From positions 1,366,278-1,430,277 of the forward strand of contig LT599017.1 of NCBI GenBank assembly GCA_900079765.1: a stretch of DNA of 64,000 bases, read 5' to 3'. This DNA is from an uncultured Eubacteriales bacterium (GTDB taxonomy: Bacteria; Bacillota; Clostridia; Oscillospirales; Oscillospiraceae). Both the position numbers and the translations under genes were made by a program. This document shows, piece after piece, positions 44,787 through 53,695 of this stretch (its first letter is position 1; every line of letters starts with the position of its first letter). The notes beneath the pieces were generated by a model. That model was given only the letters and a program-made list of their open reading frames with translations. It made no database searches and was not told where the DNA came from.

Positions 44787-44986
44787 TGTATTTCCTCCTC
44801 ATATATAAATATTTGCTCGATGGGCATATGGAAGTAACGGGCAATTTTAAAAGCCAGAAGAATGGATGGATTATACCTCCCATTTTCAAGAGAACCGATT
44901 GTCTGCCTGGACACCTCAAGCGCTGCCGCCAATTCCTCCTGCTTAATGCCGTGCAGCTTTCGGATTTCTTCCAATCTATTTTTCAC
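44783..44986 (-). CDS. Small XRE-family regulator (YozG type)
   Basis: A 67-residue protein consisting only of a helix-turn-helix: NRLEEIRKLHGIKQEELAAALEVSRQTIGSLENGRYNPS, then a dimer tail PIEQIFIYEEE. Such minimal Cro-like repressors control the membrane-protein and ABC genes behind them. First gene of the leftward cassette; its promoter must lie in 44987-45100, next to the kdp operon promoter. Confidence 0.9.
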   Translation of the reverse strand: MKNRLEEIRKLHGIKQEELAAALEVSRQTIGSLENGRYNPSILLAFKIARYFHMPIEQIFIYEEEIQ

Positions 44987-45106
44987 GATATCCCTCCACC
45001 ATCAGAAACGGAAAGCAAGCTTAACATCGAGAGAGTATCACAAACAAAGCGAAATGTCAAGCGAGCTTTCCGTTCGTGAGATTGAAATGGGCGTTAGCAT
45101 GCATCA

Positions 45107-45123
45107 TTAATGCCATCTTAATG
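45107..45123 (+). promoter_or_regulatory. KdpE-like tandem box upstream of the kdp structural operon
   Basis: TTAATG, five bases, TTAATG (45107-45112 and 45118-45123), an 11-base direct repeat 80 bases before the first small gene. OmpR-type regulators bind such repeats. It matches the box before kdpD. Confidence 0.62.
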
Positions 45124-45202
45124 TGCCGCAGGAAATCCTAATCCCGAACTAATGGGGAATGTGTTACCGTACGGAATGGATTCTAACAGAGGAGGAATTA
45201 GT

Positions 45203-45307
45203 ATGGCTTTGTCCATGGATTTAGCGATGGTTGGTACCCTGGCCGTCTGCTATCTATTGATGAAATGGTTTATCGATTGGTGTGGCAGACAAGTTAAAGC
45301 GCCGTAG
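45203..45307 (+). CDS. 34-aa membrane protein heading the kdp operon
   Basis: MALSMDLAMVGTLAVCYLLM followed by a short basic tail (GRQVKAP): one membrane segment, 34 residues. A strong GGAGGAA lies 7 bases upstream, and it sits between the KdpE box and kdpF, 14 bases before it. Size and position argue for a real Kdp-associated miniprotein; no family is recognised. Confidence 0.65.
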   Translation: MALSMDLAMVGTLAVCYLLMKWFIDWCGRQVKAP

Positions 45308-45321
45308 AGGGGGATAATTTT

Positions 45322-45399
45322 ATGATCATTCTTGGAATTTTGATCGCGGGATTGGCGGGGTACCTGGTGTATGCGCTGGTTAATCCCGAAAAGTTTTAA
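45322..45399 (+). CDS. kdpF: KdpF, small subunit of the K+-transporting ATPase
   Basis: 25 residues, IILGILIAGLAGYLVYALVNPEKF, matching the KdpF pattern of one membrane helix ending Y-L..AL..PE.F. KdpF stabilises the KdpABC complex. Ribosome site AGAGGGGG lies upstream; kdpA follows after 19 bases. Confidence 0.9.
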   Translation: MIILGILIAGLAGYLVYALVNPEKF

Positions 45400-45418
45400 C
45401 GGGAAGGCGGAGTAAAAT

Positions 45419-47137
45419 ATGCTGCAAATAGTAATATTCTTGGCTGTCTTTATTGCAGTCATTTTTCCGATGGGGAAGTACATGTATCATATCGCTGTCG
45501 GTCAGCGCACCTTTGCCGACCCGGTGTTCAATCGGGTTGACAACGCGATCTACCGTGTCTGCGGGATTGACAGAAGAGAAATGCACTGGAAACAGTATGC
45601 CGTGTCTATGCTGGCGACAAACGGAATCATGGTGCTGGTCGGATATTTGATTTTAAGGCTTCAGGGGTTCCTGTTCCTGAATCCAAACGGGATCGGCGCG
45701 ATGGAGCCGAGTCTTTCATTCAATACCATCATCAGCTTTATGACCAACACAAATCTTCAGCACTATGCGGGGGAATCCGGCCTCTCCTACTTAAGCCAGA
45801 TGGTGGTGATCATCTTTATGATGTTCACCTCTGCCGCCACCGGTTTTGCTGTCGCCACAGCCATCGTCCGGGGCTTTGCCGGCAAGACGAAAACCATGGG
45901 CAACTTTTACGTAGACCTCATCCGCATTACGACCCGCGTTCTTCTGCCGCTTGCCATTATCGTCGGGCTGGCGCTTGTTTCCCAGGGGGTCGTGCAGAAC
46001 CTGTCGCCCAACGCAACGGTACAGACAATCGAGGGGAAGTATCAGGACATCGCCATGGGACCGATCGCCGCGCTGGAATCCATCAAGCATCTTGGAACCA
46101 ACGGCGGCGGTTTCCTGGGAGCAAACTCGGCAACGCCCTTCGAAAACCCGAATGTCTTGACCAATATGATCGAAATGCTGTCCATGATGCTCCTGCCGGG
46201 AGCCTGTGTTGTGATGTTTGGCCTCATGGCCCGCGGCCGCAAGAAGGAAACTGAGAAAGGCAAAGAAGCAAAGGTTCTCCTCGGCCGTGAGGCAAGGCCC
46301 ATTTTTGCCGTCATGCTCATCCTTTTCGTTGTGGGCCTTGTAGTCTGCTTTGGAGCGGAGCAGGCCGGAAACCCGGTATTGGAACGCGCCGGGTTAAGCC
46401 AGAGTATGGGCAACATGGAGGGAAAAGAGACGCGCTTTGGAATTGCCCAATCAGCGCTCTTTACCACCGTAACCACCGCGTTTACCACCGGCAGTGTAAA
46501 TAACATGCACGACACCCTGACGCCGATCGGCGGCATGGTTCCGCTGATGAACATGATGCTCAACATGGTATTCGGAGGCAAGGGCGTCGGACTGGTGAAC
46601 ATGCTGATGTATGTGATTCTCACCGTATTTATCTGCGGACTGATGGTTGGCCGCACGCCGGAGTATCTGGCCAAAAAGATTGAAGGCCGGGAAATGAAGC
46701 TGACTGCCCTGGGCATCATCATTCACCCGCTGCTGATCCTGTTCTTCTCCGCCTTGGCCGTAGCCGTGCCGGCGGGCCTGGCGGGAATCAGCAACCCCGG
46801 GCATCACGGGCTTACCCAGGTGCTGTATGAATTCGCGTCCTCTGCCGCCAACAACGGCTCCGGCTTTGAGGGCCTGGCTGACAATACGTACTTCTGGAAC
46901 CTCACGACAGGTCTTGCGATGTTCTTTGGGCGCTACCTGTCCATCATCCTTATGATGGCTGTCGCAAGCTCGCTGATGCTCAAGCAGCCGGTCAGCGAAT
47001 CAATCGGCACGTTGAGAACTGATACGAGAACATTTGCCATAGCACTGCTTATGGTCATCATAATCATTGCCGCGCTGACGTTCTTCCCGGCACTGATCCT
47101 TGGCCCCGTCGCCGAGCATATGACCTTATGGAGTTAA
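45419..47137 (+). CDS. kdpA: KdpA, K+-channel-like subunit
   Basis: A 572-residue membrane protein, normal length, with ten or more helices. The four selectivity-loop repeats can be seen, e.g. [46 protein letters not shown] and [14 protein letters not shown]. It binds and conducts K+ in the Kdp pump. GGAAGGCGGAG lies upstream. Part of the small ORF/kdpF-kdpA-kdpB-117 aa-kdpC operon. Confidence 0.97.
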   Translation: MLQIVIFLAVFIAVIFPMGKYMYHIAVGQRTFADPVFNRVDNAIYRVCGIDRREMHWKQYAVSMLATNGIMVLVGYLILRLQGFLFLNPNGIGAMEPSLSFNTIISFMTNTNLQHYAGESGLSYLSQMVVIIFMMFTSAATGFAVATAIVRGFAGKTKTMGNFYVDLIRITTRVLLPLAIIVGLALVSQGVVQNLSPNATVQTIEGKYQDIAMGPIAALESIKHLGTNGGGFLGANSATPFENPNVLTNMIEMLSMMLLPGACVVMFGLMARGRKKETEKGKEAKVLLGREARPIFAVMLILFVVGLVVCFGAEQAGNPVLERAGLSQSMGNMEGKETRFGIAQSALFTTVTTAFTTGSVNNMHDTLTPIGGMVPLMNMMLNMVFGGKGVGLVNMLMYVILTVFICGLMVGRTPEYLAKKIEGREMKLTALGIIIHPLLILFFSALAVAVPAGLAGISNPGHHGLTQVLYEFASSAANNGSGFEGLADNTYFWNLTTGLAMFFGRYLSIILMMAVASSLMLKQPVSESIGTLRTDTRTFAIALLMVIIIIAALTFFPALILGPVAEHMTLWS

Positions 47138-47150
47138 GGAGGGCACTTCA

Positions 47151-49205
47151 ATGAGCAAAGAAAAGAAAACAAAGTTCATTACGGGGGACATTTTGAAATC
47201 CTCTGTCATCGGGGCGTTATCAAAGCTGAATCCCCGGTATATGATGAAAAACCCCGTCATGTTTGTGGTGGAAATCGGGTTTGCGGTGACACTGCTGCTC
47301 TGTATCTTCCCAGGCCTGTTTGGGGACGAAGGCAGCAACCTGAGGCTGTATAACGCAATTGTGTCGGGCATCCTCTTGATCACAGTGCTGTTTGCCAACT
47401 TCGCCGAAGCGATAGCCGAGGGCCGTGGCAAGGCGCAGGCTGAGAGCCTGAAGAAAACACAGAAGGACATGCAGGCCCGGATTCTAAAAGAAGACGGGAC
47501 GGAAACCGTAGTAAGCGCCGGCACATTGAAAAAAGATGATGTGGTGCTGGTGAAAACCGGCGAGCTGATCCCCAACGACGGCGAGGTCATCGAGGGCGTC
47601 GCCTCAGTGGACGAATCCGCCATTACCGGCGAATCCGCCCCCGTGCTTAAGGAGAGCGGCGGCGATTTTTCGTCGGTCACGGGCGGCACGACCGTTGTGA
47701 GCGACTGGCTAAAAATCCGTACAACATCCAATCCGGGAGAATCCTTTCTCGATAAAATGATCACGCTGGTGGAGGGGGCCTCCCGTAAAAAGACGCCCAA
47801 TGAGATCGCCCTCAACACGCTGCTTGTCAGCCTGACGATCATCTTCCTGATCGTTATCGTCAGCCTTTACCCCATCGCTGTCTATAGCGGAGTCCGCCTT
47901 CAAATCTCAACGCTGGTTGCGCTGACCGTATGCCTGATCCCCACAACCATCGGCGGGCTGCTCTCTGCCATCGGCATCGCCGGTATGGACCGGGTAACGC
48001 GCTTTAACGTCATCGCTATGTCCGGCAAAGCTGTGGAGGTCTGCGGCGACGTAGACACCATGATTCTTGATAAGACCGGTACCATTACCTATGGAAACCG
48101 CATGGCGGCAAAATTTATCCCTGTGGGCAAGGCGGGGGAACAGGAACTGATTCACTTTGCCGTCGTCTCTTCACTGAAGGACGACACCCCGGAAGGAAAA
48201 TCCGTCGTGCAGCTCGGCGAACGGCTGACAGGAAAGCTAGAGGAGCCCGCCGCCGGAATGGAATTTGTGGAGTTCACCGCGCAGACGCGCATGAGCGGCG
48301 TCAATCTTCCGGACGGCGCGAGAATCCGCAAAGGCGCGTCGGATGCCATTCGAAAGTACGTACAGGAACTGGGGGGCTCCATTCCGGGAGATCTTGAGGC
48401 CCGGACCAACGAGGTTGCGAAGCTGGGCGGCACGCCCCTGGTGGTTTGTGTCGGGAACCGCATCCTTGGCGTCATATATCTGAAGGATACCATCAAAGAA
48501 GGCCTGGTGGAGCGTTTCGCAAGACTGCGCGCCATCGGCATTAAGACCATTATGTGCACCGGCGACAACCCTCTGACTGCGGCAACCATCGCGCAGGAGG
48601 CTGGCGTAGACAGCTTCATCGCGGAATGTAAGCCTGAGGACAAGATTAAAGCGATCAAGGCCGAGCAGGCCGAGGGGAAGATTGTCGCCATGACGGGCGA
48701 CGGCACCAACGACGCGCCCGCCTTGGCGCAGGCAAATGTGGGCATTGCAATGAACAGCGGTACTCAGGCGGCCAAGGAAGCAGCGAACATGATCGACTTG
48801 GATTCCGATCCCACCAAGATTCTGGATGTGGTGGAAATCGGCAAGCAGCTTCTGATTACACGCGGCTCCCTGACGACCTTCAGCATAGCCAATGATATTG
48901 CCAAGTATTTTGCGATCATCCCCGCAATGTTCATGGCGGTCATACCGCAGATGCGGATGTTGAATATCATGGCGCTCTCTACACCCTACAGCGCGATTCT
49001 GTCCGCGTTGATTTTCAACGCCGTCATTATTCCGCTGTTGATCCCCCTGGCGATGAGAGGTGTGAAATACAGGCCGATGCGTGCGGAAAAGATGCTGTCC
49101 CGAAATATGCTGATTTATGGGCTGGGCGGCATCGCCGCACCCTTTGTGGGCATTAAGCTCATTGACCTGGTTATCACACCGCTATTGGCCGTTTTGGGTT
49201 TATAA
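47151..49205 (+). CDS. kdpB: KdpB, P-type ATPase catalytic subunit
   Basis: A 684-residue P-type ATPase. It has the TGES loop (AITGESAPV), the phosphorylation site DKTGT in [14 protein letters not shown], the nucleotide-binding KGASDAI, and the hinge [33 protein letters not shown]. Length is normal. It hydrolyses ATP to drive K+ through KdpA. GGAGGG lies 8 bases upstream. Confidence 0.97.
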   Translation: MSKEKKTKFITGDILKSSVIGALSKLNPRYMMKNPVMFVVEIGFAVTLLLCIFPGLFGDEGSNLRLYNAIVSGILLITVLFANFAEAIAEGRGKAQAESLKKTQKDMQARILKEDGTETVVSAGTLKKDDVVLVKTGELIPNDGEVIEGVASVDESAITGESAPVLKESGGDFSSVTGGTTVVSDWLKIRTTSNPGESFLDKMITLVEGASRKKTPNEIALNTLLVSLTIIFLIVIVSLYPIAVYSGVRLQISTLVALTVCLIPTTIGGLLSAIGIAGMDRVTRFNVIAMSGKAVEVCGDVDTMILDKTGTITYGNRMAAKFIPVGKAGEQELIHFAVVSSLKDDTPEGKSVVQLGERLTGKLEEPAAGMEFVEFTAQTRMSGVNLPDGARIRKGASDAIRKYVQELGGSIPGDLEARTNEVAKLGGTPLVVCVGNRILGVIYLKDTIKEGLVERFARLRAIGIKTIMCTGDNPLTAATIAQEAGVDSFIAECKPEDKIKAIKAEQAEGKIVAMTGDGTNDAPALAQANVGIAMNSGTQAAKEAANMIDLDSDPTKILDVVEIGKQLLITRGSLTTFSIANDIAKYFAIIPAMFMAVIPQMRMLNIMALSTPYSAILSALIFNAVIIPLLIPLAMRGVKYRPMRAEKMLSRNMLIYGLGGIAAPFVGIKLIDLVITPLLAVLGL

Positions 49206-49241
49206 GAGACAGGCAGCCGGAAACGGAAAGGAAGCTATAGT

Positions 49242-49595
49242 ATGGATGGTTTTATGGCAAATGTCGGCCTATTGGCCGTTGCGTTTTTCATCGTTTATAT
49301 TTATAAGAAGGCATTGGAATGGAATGACTACAGGCATTCCGGTTTTTATGAAAGCGAGAAGGTTTACAAAGCGGCGGACGAATTTGTCCATGGGGCTCTC
49401 CCGGATGAAGTCAAGGAGTCCTTGGTAGACTGCGATATGATAGACGAGACAGATGCAGAAAACATTATGACTCTGGCTACTCATCACAGAAGCGACAAAG
49501 ACGGTGGCTACAGGGCCTTTATAAGGTCGGTAAATGAAGTGCTGGGCGAAGATGTATACAGCGAAAAGCGTCCAAGACATGACGCAAAGCGATAA
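49242..49595 (+). CDS. 117-aa unknown protein between kdpB and kdpC
   Basis: A 117-residue protein with one N-terminal membrane helix (MANVGLLAVAFFIVYIYKKAL) and an acidic cytoplasmic or external domain (DEFVHGALPDEVKESLVDCDMIDETDAENIMTLA) ending in a basic tail. It has a good site (GGAAAGGAAG) and is placed between kdpB and kdpC, which are normally adjacent. No family is recognised. Position suggests an accessory or regulatory Kdp subunit. Confidence 0.75.
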   Translation: MDGFMANVGLLAVAFFIVYIYKKALEWNDYRHSGFYESEKVYKAADEFVHGALPDEVKESLVDCDMIDETDAENIMTLATHHRSDKDGGYRAFIRSVNEVLGEDVYSEKRPRHDAKR

Positions 49596-49667
49596 GCGGC
49601 ATCAAGCCTTACGTATCCGGCGGCTCAAAGCAGGCTGCCGTCAGCACAAATTTGGAGGTTATCAGAT

Positions 49668-50306
49668 ATGGTTAGAGTTTTAAAAGGAATCAAGAAACCG
49701 CTGCTTGTTACAGTAGCGATGCTCCTGATCTGCGGGCTGGCGTACCCTCTTCTGCTGACAGGAATCAGCCAGGTTGTATTCCCCCGGCAGGCAAACGGCA
49801 GCCTCATTACCATCGACGGGCAAGCCGTGGGTTCGGAGCTGATTGGGCAGGATTTCGAAGACCCAAGATTCATGAAGAGCCGTCCTTCCGCTGTGAATTA
49901 CAACACATACACGCAGGAGGAGAAAGAAAACGGTGATTATGCCGGACCCGGTTCCGGTTCCAATAACTACGCGCCGACCAACCCCGAGCTGGTCAAACGC
50001 GTGGAGGCAGATCTTGCGGAATTTCTGGCTGCGAATCCTTCCGTTAAGGAGGCGGATATTCCAGCAGACTTGCTGACGGCGTCCGGCTCCGGTCTTGACC
50101 CGCACATCAGCCCGGCGTCGGCCGCAGTTCAAATACAGGCACTTGCGAAGTCGACCGGATTGTCACAGGAAACACTGGAGGGTATCGTAAAGAATAACAC
50201 TCAGGGCAAGCTCCTCGGTATTTTCGGCGAAGAGACCGTCAATGTACTGAAGGTGAACCTGGAAATCGCCAAGGAGCTGGGATTAATAAGATTATCTGCC
50301 GGCTAA
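49668..50306 (+). CDS. kdpC: KdpC, K+-transporting ATPase subunit C
   Basis: A 212-residue subunit with an N-terminal membrane helix (LLVTVAMLLICGLAYPLLLTGI) and family motifs SELIGQDFEDPRFMKSRPSAVNYN, SNNYAPTNPELVKRV and the end SGLDPHISPASAAVQI. It stabilises the nucleotide-bound state of KdpB. GGAGG lies 9 bases upstream. Last gene of the operon. Confidence 0.96.
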   Translation: MVRVLKGIKKPLLVTVAMLLICGLAYPLLLTGISQVVFPRQANGSLITIDGQAVGSELIGQDFEDPRFMKSRPSAVNYNTYTQEEKENGDYAGPGSGSNNYAPTNPELVKRVEADLAEFLAANPSVKEADIPADLLTASGSGLDPHISPASAAVQIQALAKSTGLSQETLEGIVKNNTQGKLLGIFGEETVNVLKVNLEIAKELGLIRLSAG

Positions 50307-50353
50307 GACAGGGGATTGAACCAACAGTTCAATGACACCGCCGCGGCTTTCAA

Positions 50354-50686
50354 TTATGATGAACACAAGAAATTACAGATAAACATTGCGAAAAAATGAG
50401 GTGAGCAGCAGGCTTCGTCCTGCTGCTCACACACGACTATATTCAGTTTCGGCCTTGCCGGAACCAGGATTTCATCCAGTGGCACCTCCAGCAAAGTGCC
50501 GAGCGCATACAGGTTGTCAACCGAGGGCAGGCTTTTCCCGCGCTGCCACTTATAGATTGCCTGAGGATCCTCAAAACCGAAATAGGCCTGCAGATCCCGT
50601 ACAGATAAGCCGCGGTTCAGACGCAAGCGCATGATGTTTTGGCCGGTGGCAACAGGGTCAATGACCGGAAAACATTTTTCCTGCAT
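50354..50686 (-). CDS. XRE-family transcriptional regulator
   Basis: A 110-residue protein with a helix-turn-helix (VATGQNIMRLRLNRGLSVRDLQAYFGFEDPQAIYKWQRGKSLPSVDNLYALGTLLEVPLDEIL). The Cys-rich hydrophobic tail (CCSPHFFAMFICNFLCSS) is odd and may be unstructured. The ATG at 50686 follows GGAGG by 8 bases; earlier ATGs exist up to 50716. Target unknown. Confidence 0.85.
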   Translation of the reverse strand: MQEKCFPVIDPVATGQNIMRLRLNRGLSVRDLQAYFGFEDPQAIYKWQRGKSLPSVDNLYALGTLLEVPLDEILVPARPKLNIVVCEQQDEACCSPHFFAMFICNFLCSS

Positions 50687-50868
50687 GGCAATCGCCTCCA
50701 TAATCTGATTTTCCATAATGGGAATATATTAGAATAACCGATTGCATCGAAAAAGGCAATGCTAAAAGGGGATCTGTAAAGGAACTGTTATAATCGGCAC
50801 GTACAGCTAAGCGGCTTATCGACGATTGCACAAATCTCCGTCAGAGGATGGATAGGGAAGTGGGCCAT

Positions 50869-51045
50869 ATGAAAAAACTGATTCCGTTGAAGAAACAGAG
50901 CAAGCGGGCTAAGAAGGCGTATCACGCCAAACAGCGCGGGTCGTGGCATGGCGTTTGCCCAATTACCCGCACGGTGCCGAGTGGGAGAACGTATGATAGA
51001 AATCGAGCGAAACGCGAGGATAAAGCAAGTCGAGAGCCTTTCTAG
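50869..51045 (+). CDS. 58-aa very basic small protein
   Basis: MKKLIPLKKQSKRAKKAYHAKQRGSWHGV... with PSGRTYDRNRAKRED near the end: 58 residues, about a third Lys/Arg. The sequence looks like a genuine conserved small protein, perhaps nucleic-acid binding, but I do not recognise the family. The start is uncertain (in-frame ATG at 50848, both with weak sites). The rest of 51046-51249 shows no gene. Confidence 0.5.
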   Translation: MKKLIPLKKQSKRAKKAYHAKQRGSWHGVCPITRTVPSGRTYDRNRAKREDKASREPF

Positions 51046-51249
51046 ACCAGCTGAGGAAACCTGATTTGCACCATTGAGGGGGAATAATACACTGATCAAT
51101 AGTAGGGAGAAGCCCATCTCATTCTGTAGAAAGCGCGGCTGTGCCGCAAATCATGAATCCGCATAATTTTTTACGCCGCTCTTTTTGTATCCTCTGTTCA
51201 TTTCATGCATCAAAAGGTACTTTGCGAAAAGCCTGTCAATTGGTTCATA

Positions 51250-51278
51250 TTGACAAAGTACTCTCGAACTGATATCAT
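51250..51278 (+). promoter_or_regulatory. Strong sigma-A promoter
   Basis: Perfect TTGACA (51250-51255), a 17-base spacer and TATCAT (51273-51278). It directs a short transcript with a 25-aa ORF and a terminator before rtcB. Confidence 0.75.
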
Positions 51279-51307
51279 TTCTTTATTATGGAAGGTAGGT
51301 GAACGTC

Positions 51308-51385
51308 ATGCTGAAGAGTTATCTGCAAGTGATGGATTATAACACGGCTGTCGGTCCGTGCTTATTTCAGTATGTCGTTTTTTAA
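51308..51385 (+). CDS. 25-aa microprotein or leader peptide
   Basis: MLKSYLQVMDYNTAVGPCLF and five more residues, with AGGTAGGTGA upstream, between a strong promoter and a terminator. It may be a leader peptide for attenuation of rtcB or a separate small peptide. No family recognised. Confidence 0.5.
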   Translation: MLKSYLQVMDYNTAVGPCLFQYVVF

Positions 51386-51405
51386 CGCTATTTTTGCTGA
51401 TTTTT

Positions 51406-51436
51406 AAGCCCGGAACTGATGTTCCGGGCTTTTTTG
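51406..51436 (+). terminator. Terminator/attenuator between the microORF and rtcB
   Basis: Perfect AAGCCCGGAAC / GTTCCGGGCTT stem with a TGAT loop and following T-run. Confidence 0.88.
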
Positions 51437-51466
51437 CATCTATTTTTATTTGGAAGGTTGAGTAAG

Positions 51467-52656
51467 GTGATTGAATTACAGGCAACTTTAACACTGCCAA
51501 GATTTTTACAGACAATATAGAAAACGAGGCAATTTCACAGATTATCAATTTGCTGAACCAGGAGTTTGTCTCAGGGAGCAAAATCCGCATCATGCCGGAT
51601 ACACACGCAGGAGCGGGCTGTACTATCGGAACCACTATGACAATCAAAGATAAAGTCGTGCCCAATTTAGTTGGTGTCGATATCGGCTGCGGCATGGAGA
51701 CTGTACTGCTTGAAAAAAGCCGTTTGGAGCTGCAGAAGCTGGACAAAGCAATCCATGAGTGCATCCCTGCGGGTTTTGATATTCGAGACAAAGTGCATGA
51801 TTTTATGGGCGAAATTGACTTATCTAAACTGCGCGCCGCAAAGCATGTCAACTTAAACCGGGCCGAGCTGAGCATGGGTACCCTTGGCGGGGGTAACCAT
51901 TTTATAGAGCTTGACCGTGACGATAACGGTCAGCTCTATCTTGTCGTGCATTCGGGAAGCCGCAACCTTGGCAAACAGGTAGCCGGATATTATCAAGAAG
52001 TCGCTGCACGCGATTTGGCCGACAAATCCGAAGACGCCCAGAAGCTGATTAGTGAGTTGAAAAAGCAGGGCCGGCAGGCCGAGATACAGTTTGAAATCAA
52101 AAAGCTGGGCGTTCGTAAGGTTGATAAAAACCTCGCATTTGTTGAAGGGCAGCTTTTTGAAGATTACCTGCACGATATGGCTATCGTACAGCGTTATGCG
52201 GCGCTGAACCGGCAGGCTATCGTGCGTGAAATTGTAAAGAGGATGAAGTTCAAGGTGGTCGAACAGTTTACCACTATCCACAACTATATTGATCTGGACT
52301 CCATGGTTCTGCGGAAAGGTGCGATTTCCGCTAAGGCAGGCGAGCGCGTACTGATCCCCATAAACATGAGGGACGGCAGCCTGATCTGCATCGGCAAGGG
52401 CAATCCCGACTGGAACTGTTCAGCGCCACACGGGGCGGGACGCTTGATGAGCCGGAGCGCGGCGAAACAGAGCATCACGCTTGCGCAGTTTGAGAAATCG
52501 ATGGAGGGGATTTACTCCTCCACAGTAAATAAGAGTACGATAGACGAGTCGCCGTTTGCGTATAAACCCATAGAGGAGATCATCGCCAATATCGGAGACA
52601 CAGTTGAAATCATTAAGACAATCAAGCCGCTTTATAATTTCAAAGCGGCTGAGTAG
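51467..52656 (+). pseudogene. rtcB: RtcB-family RNA ligase with apparent 5' frameshift
   Basis: The main open part (from a TTG at 51550) encodes the RtcB core: RIMPDTHAGAGCTIGTT, GVDIGCGMETV, GGGNHFIE, VVHSGSRNLGKQV, IHNYID and SAPHGAGRLMSR. All metal-site motifs and the guanylylated His are present. RtcB ligates RNA with 2',3'-cyclic phosphate or 3'-phosphate ends using GTP and Mn. The expected N-terminus (GTG at 51467, MIELQ) is in another frame from GNFNTAKIFTDNIENEAISQ, which starts at 51481 and joins the core. One base seems missing near 51480. Either a sequencing error or a recent mutation; the shortened product would lack about 28 residues. Confidence 0.8.
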
Positions 52657-52756
52657 GTGAGAAAATGACAATATCCATTTATGAGTTTAGCAAGCCCGGA
52701 GTTAAAGAAAAGAGTGCTGGCTCTACTCAAGTCCGGTAAACAATGGGGTTATATAA

Positions 52757-53416
52757 ATGAAATTATCACGTAAAACTGTTTGCCTGCATGGCAACCGGAA
52801 TATCTATGTGCTAACGCCGAAGAACATCAGTGATGAAATAACGGCAACAGATGATCAAAAGGGCTATTTCTACCTCATGTCCAACGGCACGGGGTATGCT
52901 TTGCTTTCAAAAATTTTCGCCCTGGCCATTTCACTTGGGGACAATGAGCTAATATACCTTCCGTTAGAATTTGCCTATCAGAAAGCTTATGAGAAGGATT
53001 TTTCTGCGTTTGAAAATCACTATACAGGGGTTGTTATTTTCAATTATTGCACAACGCAAATAGATGGAAAGGATATCTTAACTGTATTGAACAACAAACC
53101 AATAAAGATGGAGACGATAAGCAGGGATAAACTGCTTTCGGATGAATTCCCTGATCGCTGGAAAACCCGCCACCGCCTCACAGTCAAGGGGAAAGGGAAG
53201 CTCCTGATCATGAGTGGTAACGGCGACATCTTTACTTCGATGGCTCAATCCTGTGAAAATCTGGCTGAATATGGCGATGACGTCGAATTTAACAAATCCC
53301 CCCCGCATATGCACCATGACTGGGATGAAAACACTGCTAAGAGCGTTGGCATTACCTTCTATTATTGGCATCACAACGGAGGAGGGACAACAGATGAGCA
53401 GCTTCAGTCTTGCTGA
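52757..53416 (+). CDS. 219-aa protein of unknown function next to rtcB
   Basis: A soluble, AT-rich 219-residue protein (KTVCLHGNRNIYVLTPKNISDEITATDDQ...KGKGKLLIMSGNGDIFTSMAQSCENLAEYGDDVEF...HHDWDENTAKSVGITFYYWH). No known motif. It follows rtcB by 100 bases on the same strand and might be functionally linked. Its ribosome site is weak, and an overlapping 30-codon ORF (52681-52773) raises the possibility that its true N-terminus is lost. It is followed by a broken ORF. Confidence 0.6.
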   Translation: MKLSRKTVCLHGNRNIYVLTPKNISDEITATDDQKGYFYLMSNGTGYALLSKIFALAISLGDNELIYLPLEFAYQKAYEKDFSAFENHYTGVVIFNYCTTQIDGKDILTVLNNKPIKMETISRDKLLSDEFPDRWKTRHRLTVKGKGKLLIMSGNGDIFTSMAQSCENLAEYGDDVEFNKSPPHMHHDWDENTAKSVGITFYYWHHNGGGTTDEQLQSC

Positions 53417-53583
53417 GGGGATGGTTGTATCCTATTTACGGCAAACGTCGATGTCGAGAATATTGATAAACTGATTCGAGCCTTTGGTGAGAACTTGGAA
53501 GAACCATGCTTTTTCATTCTAGAGATACCTGCCAGCGAGCAAGATGAGCAGGAGCTTAGGAGGTTGAAAATTGTAGTCCCATG
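53394..53583 (+). pseudogene. Broken small gene after the unknown protein
   Basis: An ATG at 53394 opens MSSFSLAEGMVVSYLRQTSM and stops, while the next frame carries a clean 49-codon text from about 53434 to 53583 (FTANVDVENIDKLIRAFGEN..EEPCFFILEIPASE..., ending at TGA). One frameshift near 53432 would join them into a ~62-residue acidic protein. Looks like a recently broken gene; family unknown. Confidence 0.5.
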
Positions 53584-53695
53584 AGGCTGTATGGTTTTTG
53601 AGGCGCGGGGCTTTTGATTCGCCCACTTTTCAGAACCGAAAATCTATGATATACTGTTGCCCATTTGAAATGAATTTACCAGTTTAGGAGACCAT

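Noticed and set aside
30575-51090. Similar phrases around ATTTGCACCAT at about 30580 and 51062, possible att sites
   Set aside because: Only about 15 bases agree and no integrase or recombinase gene is nearby.
52665-52739. Alternative small ORF MTISIYEFSKPGVKEKSAGS...
   Set aside because: Competes with an overlapping 30-codon ORF, has weak signals, and neither is recognisable.
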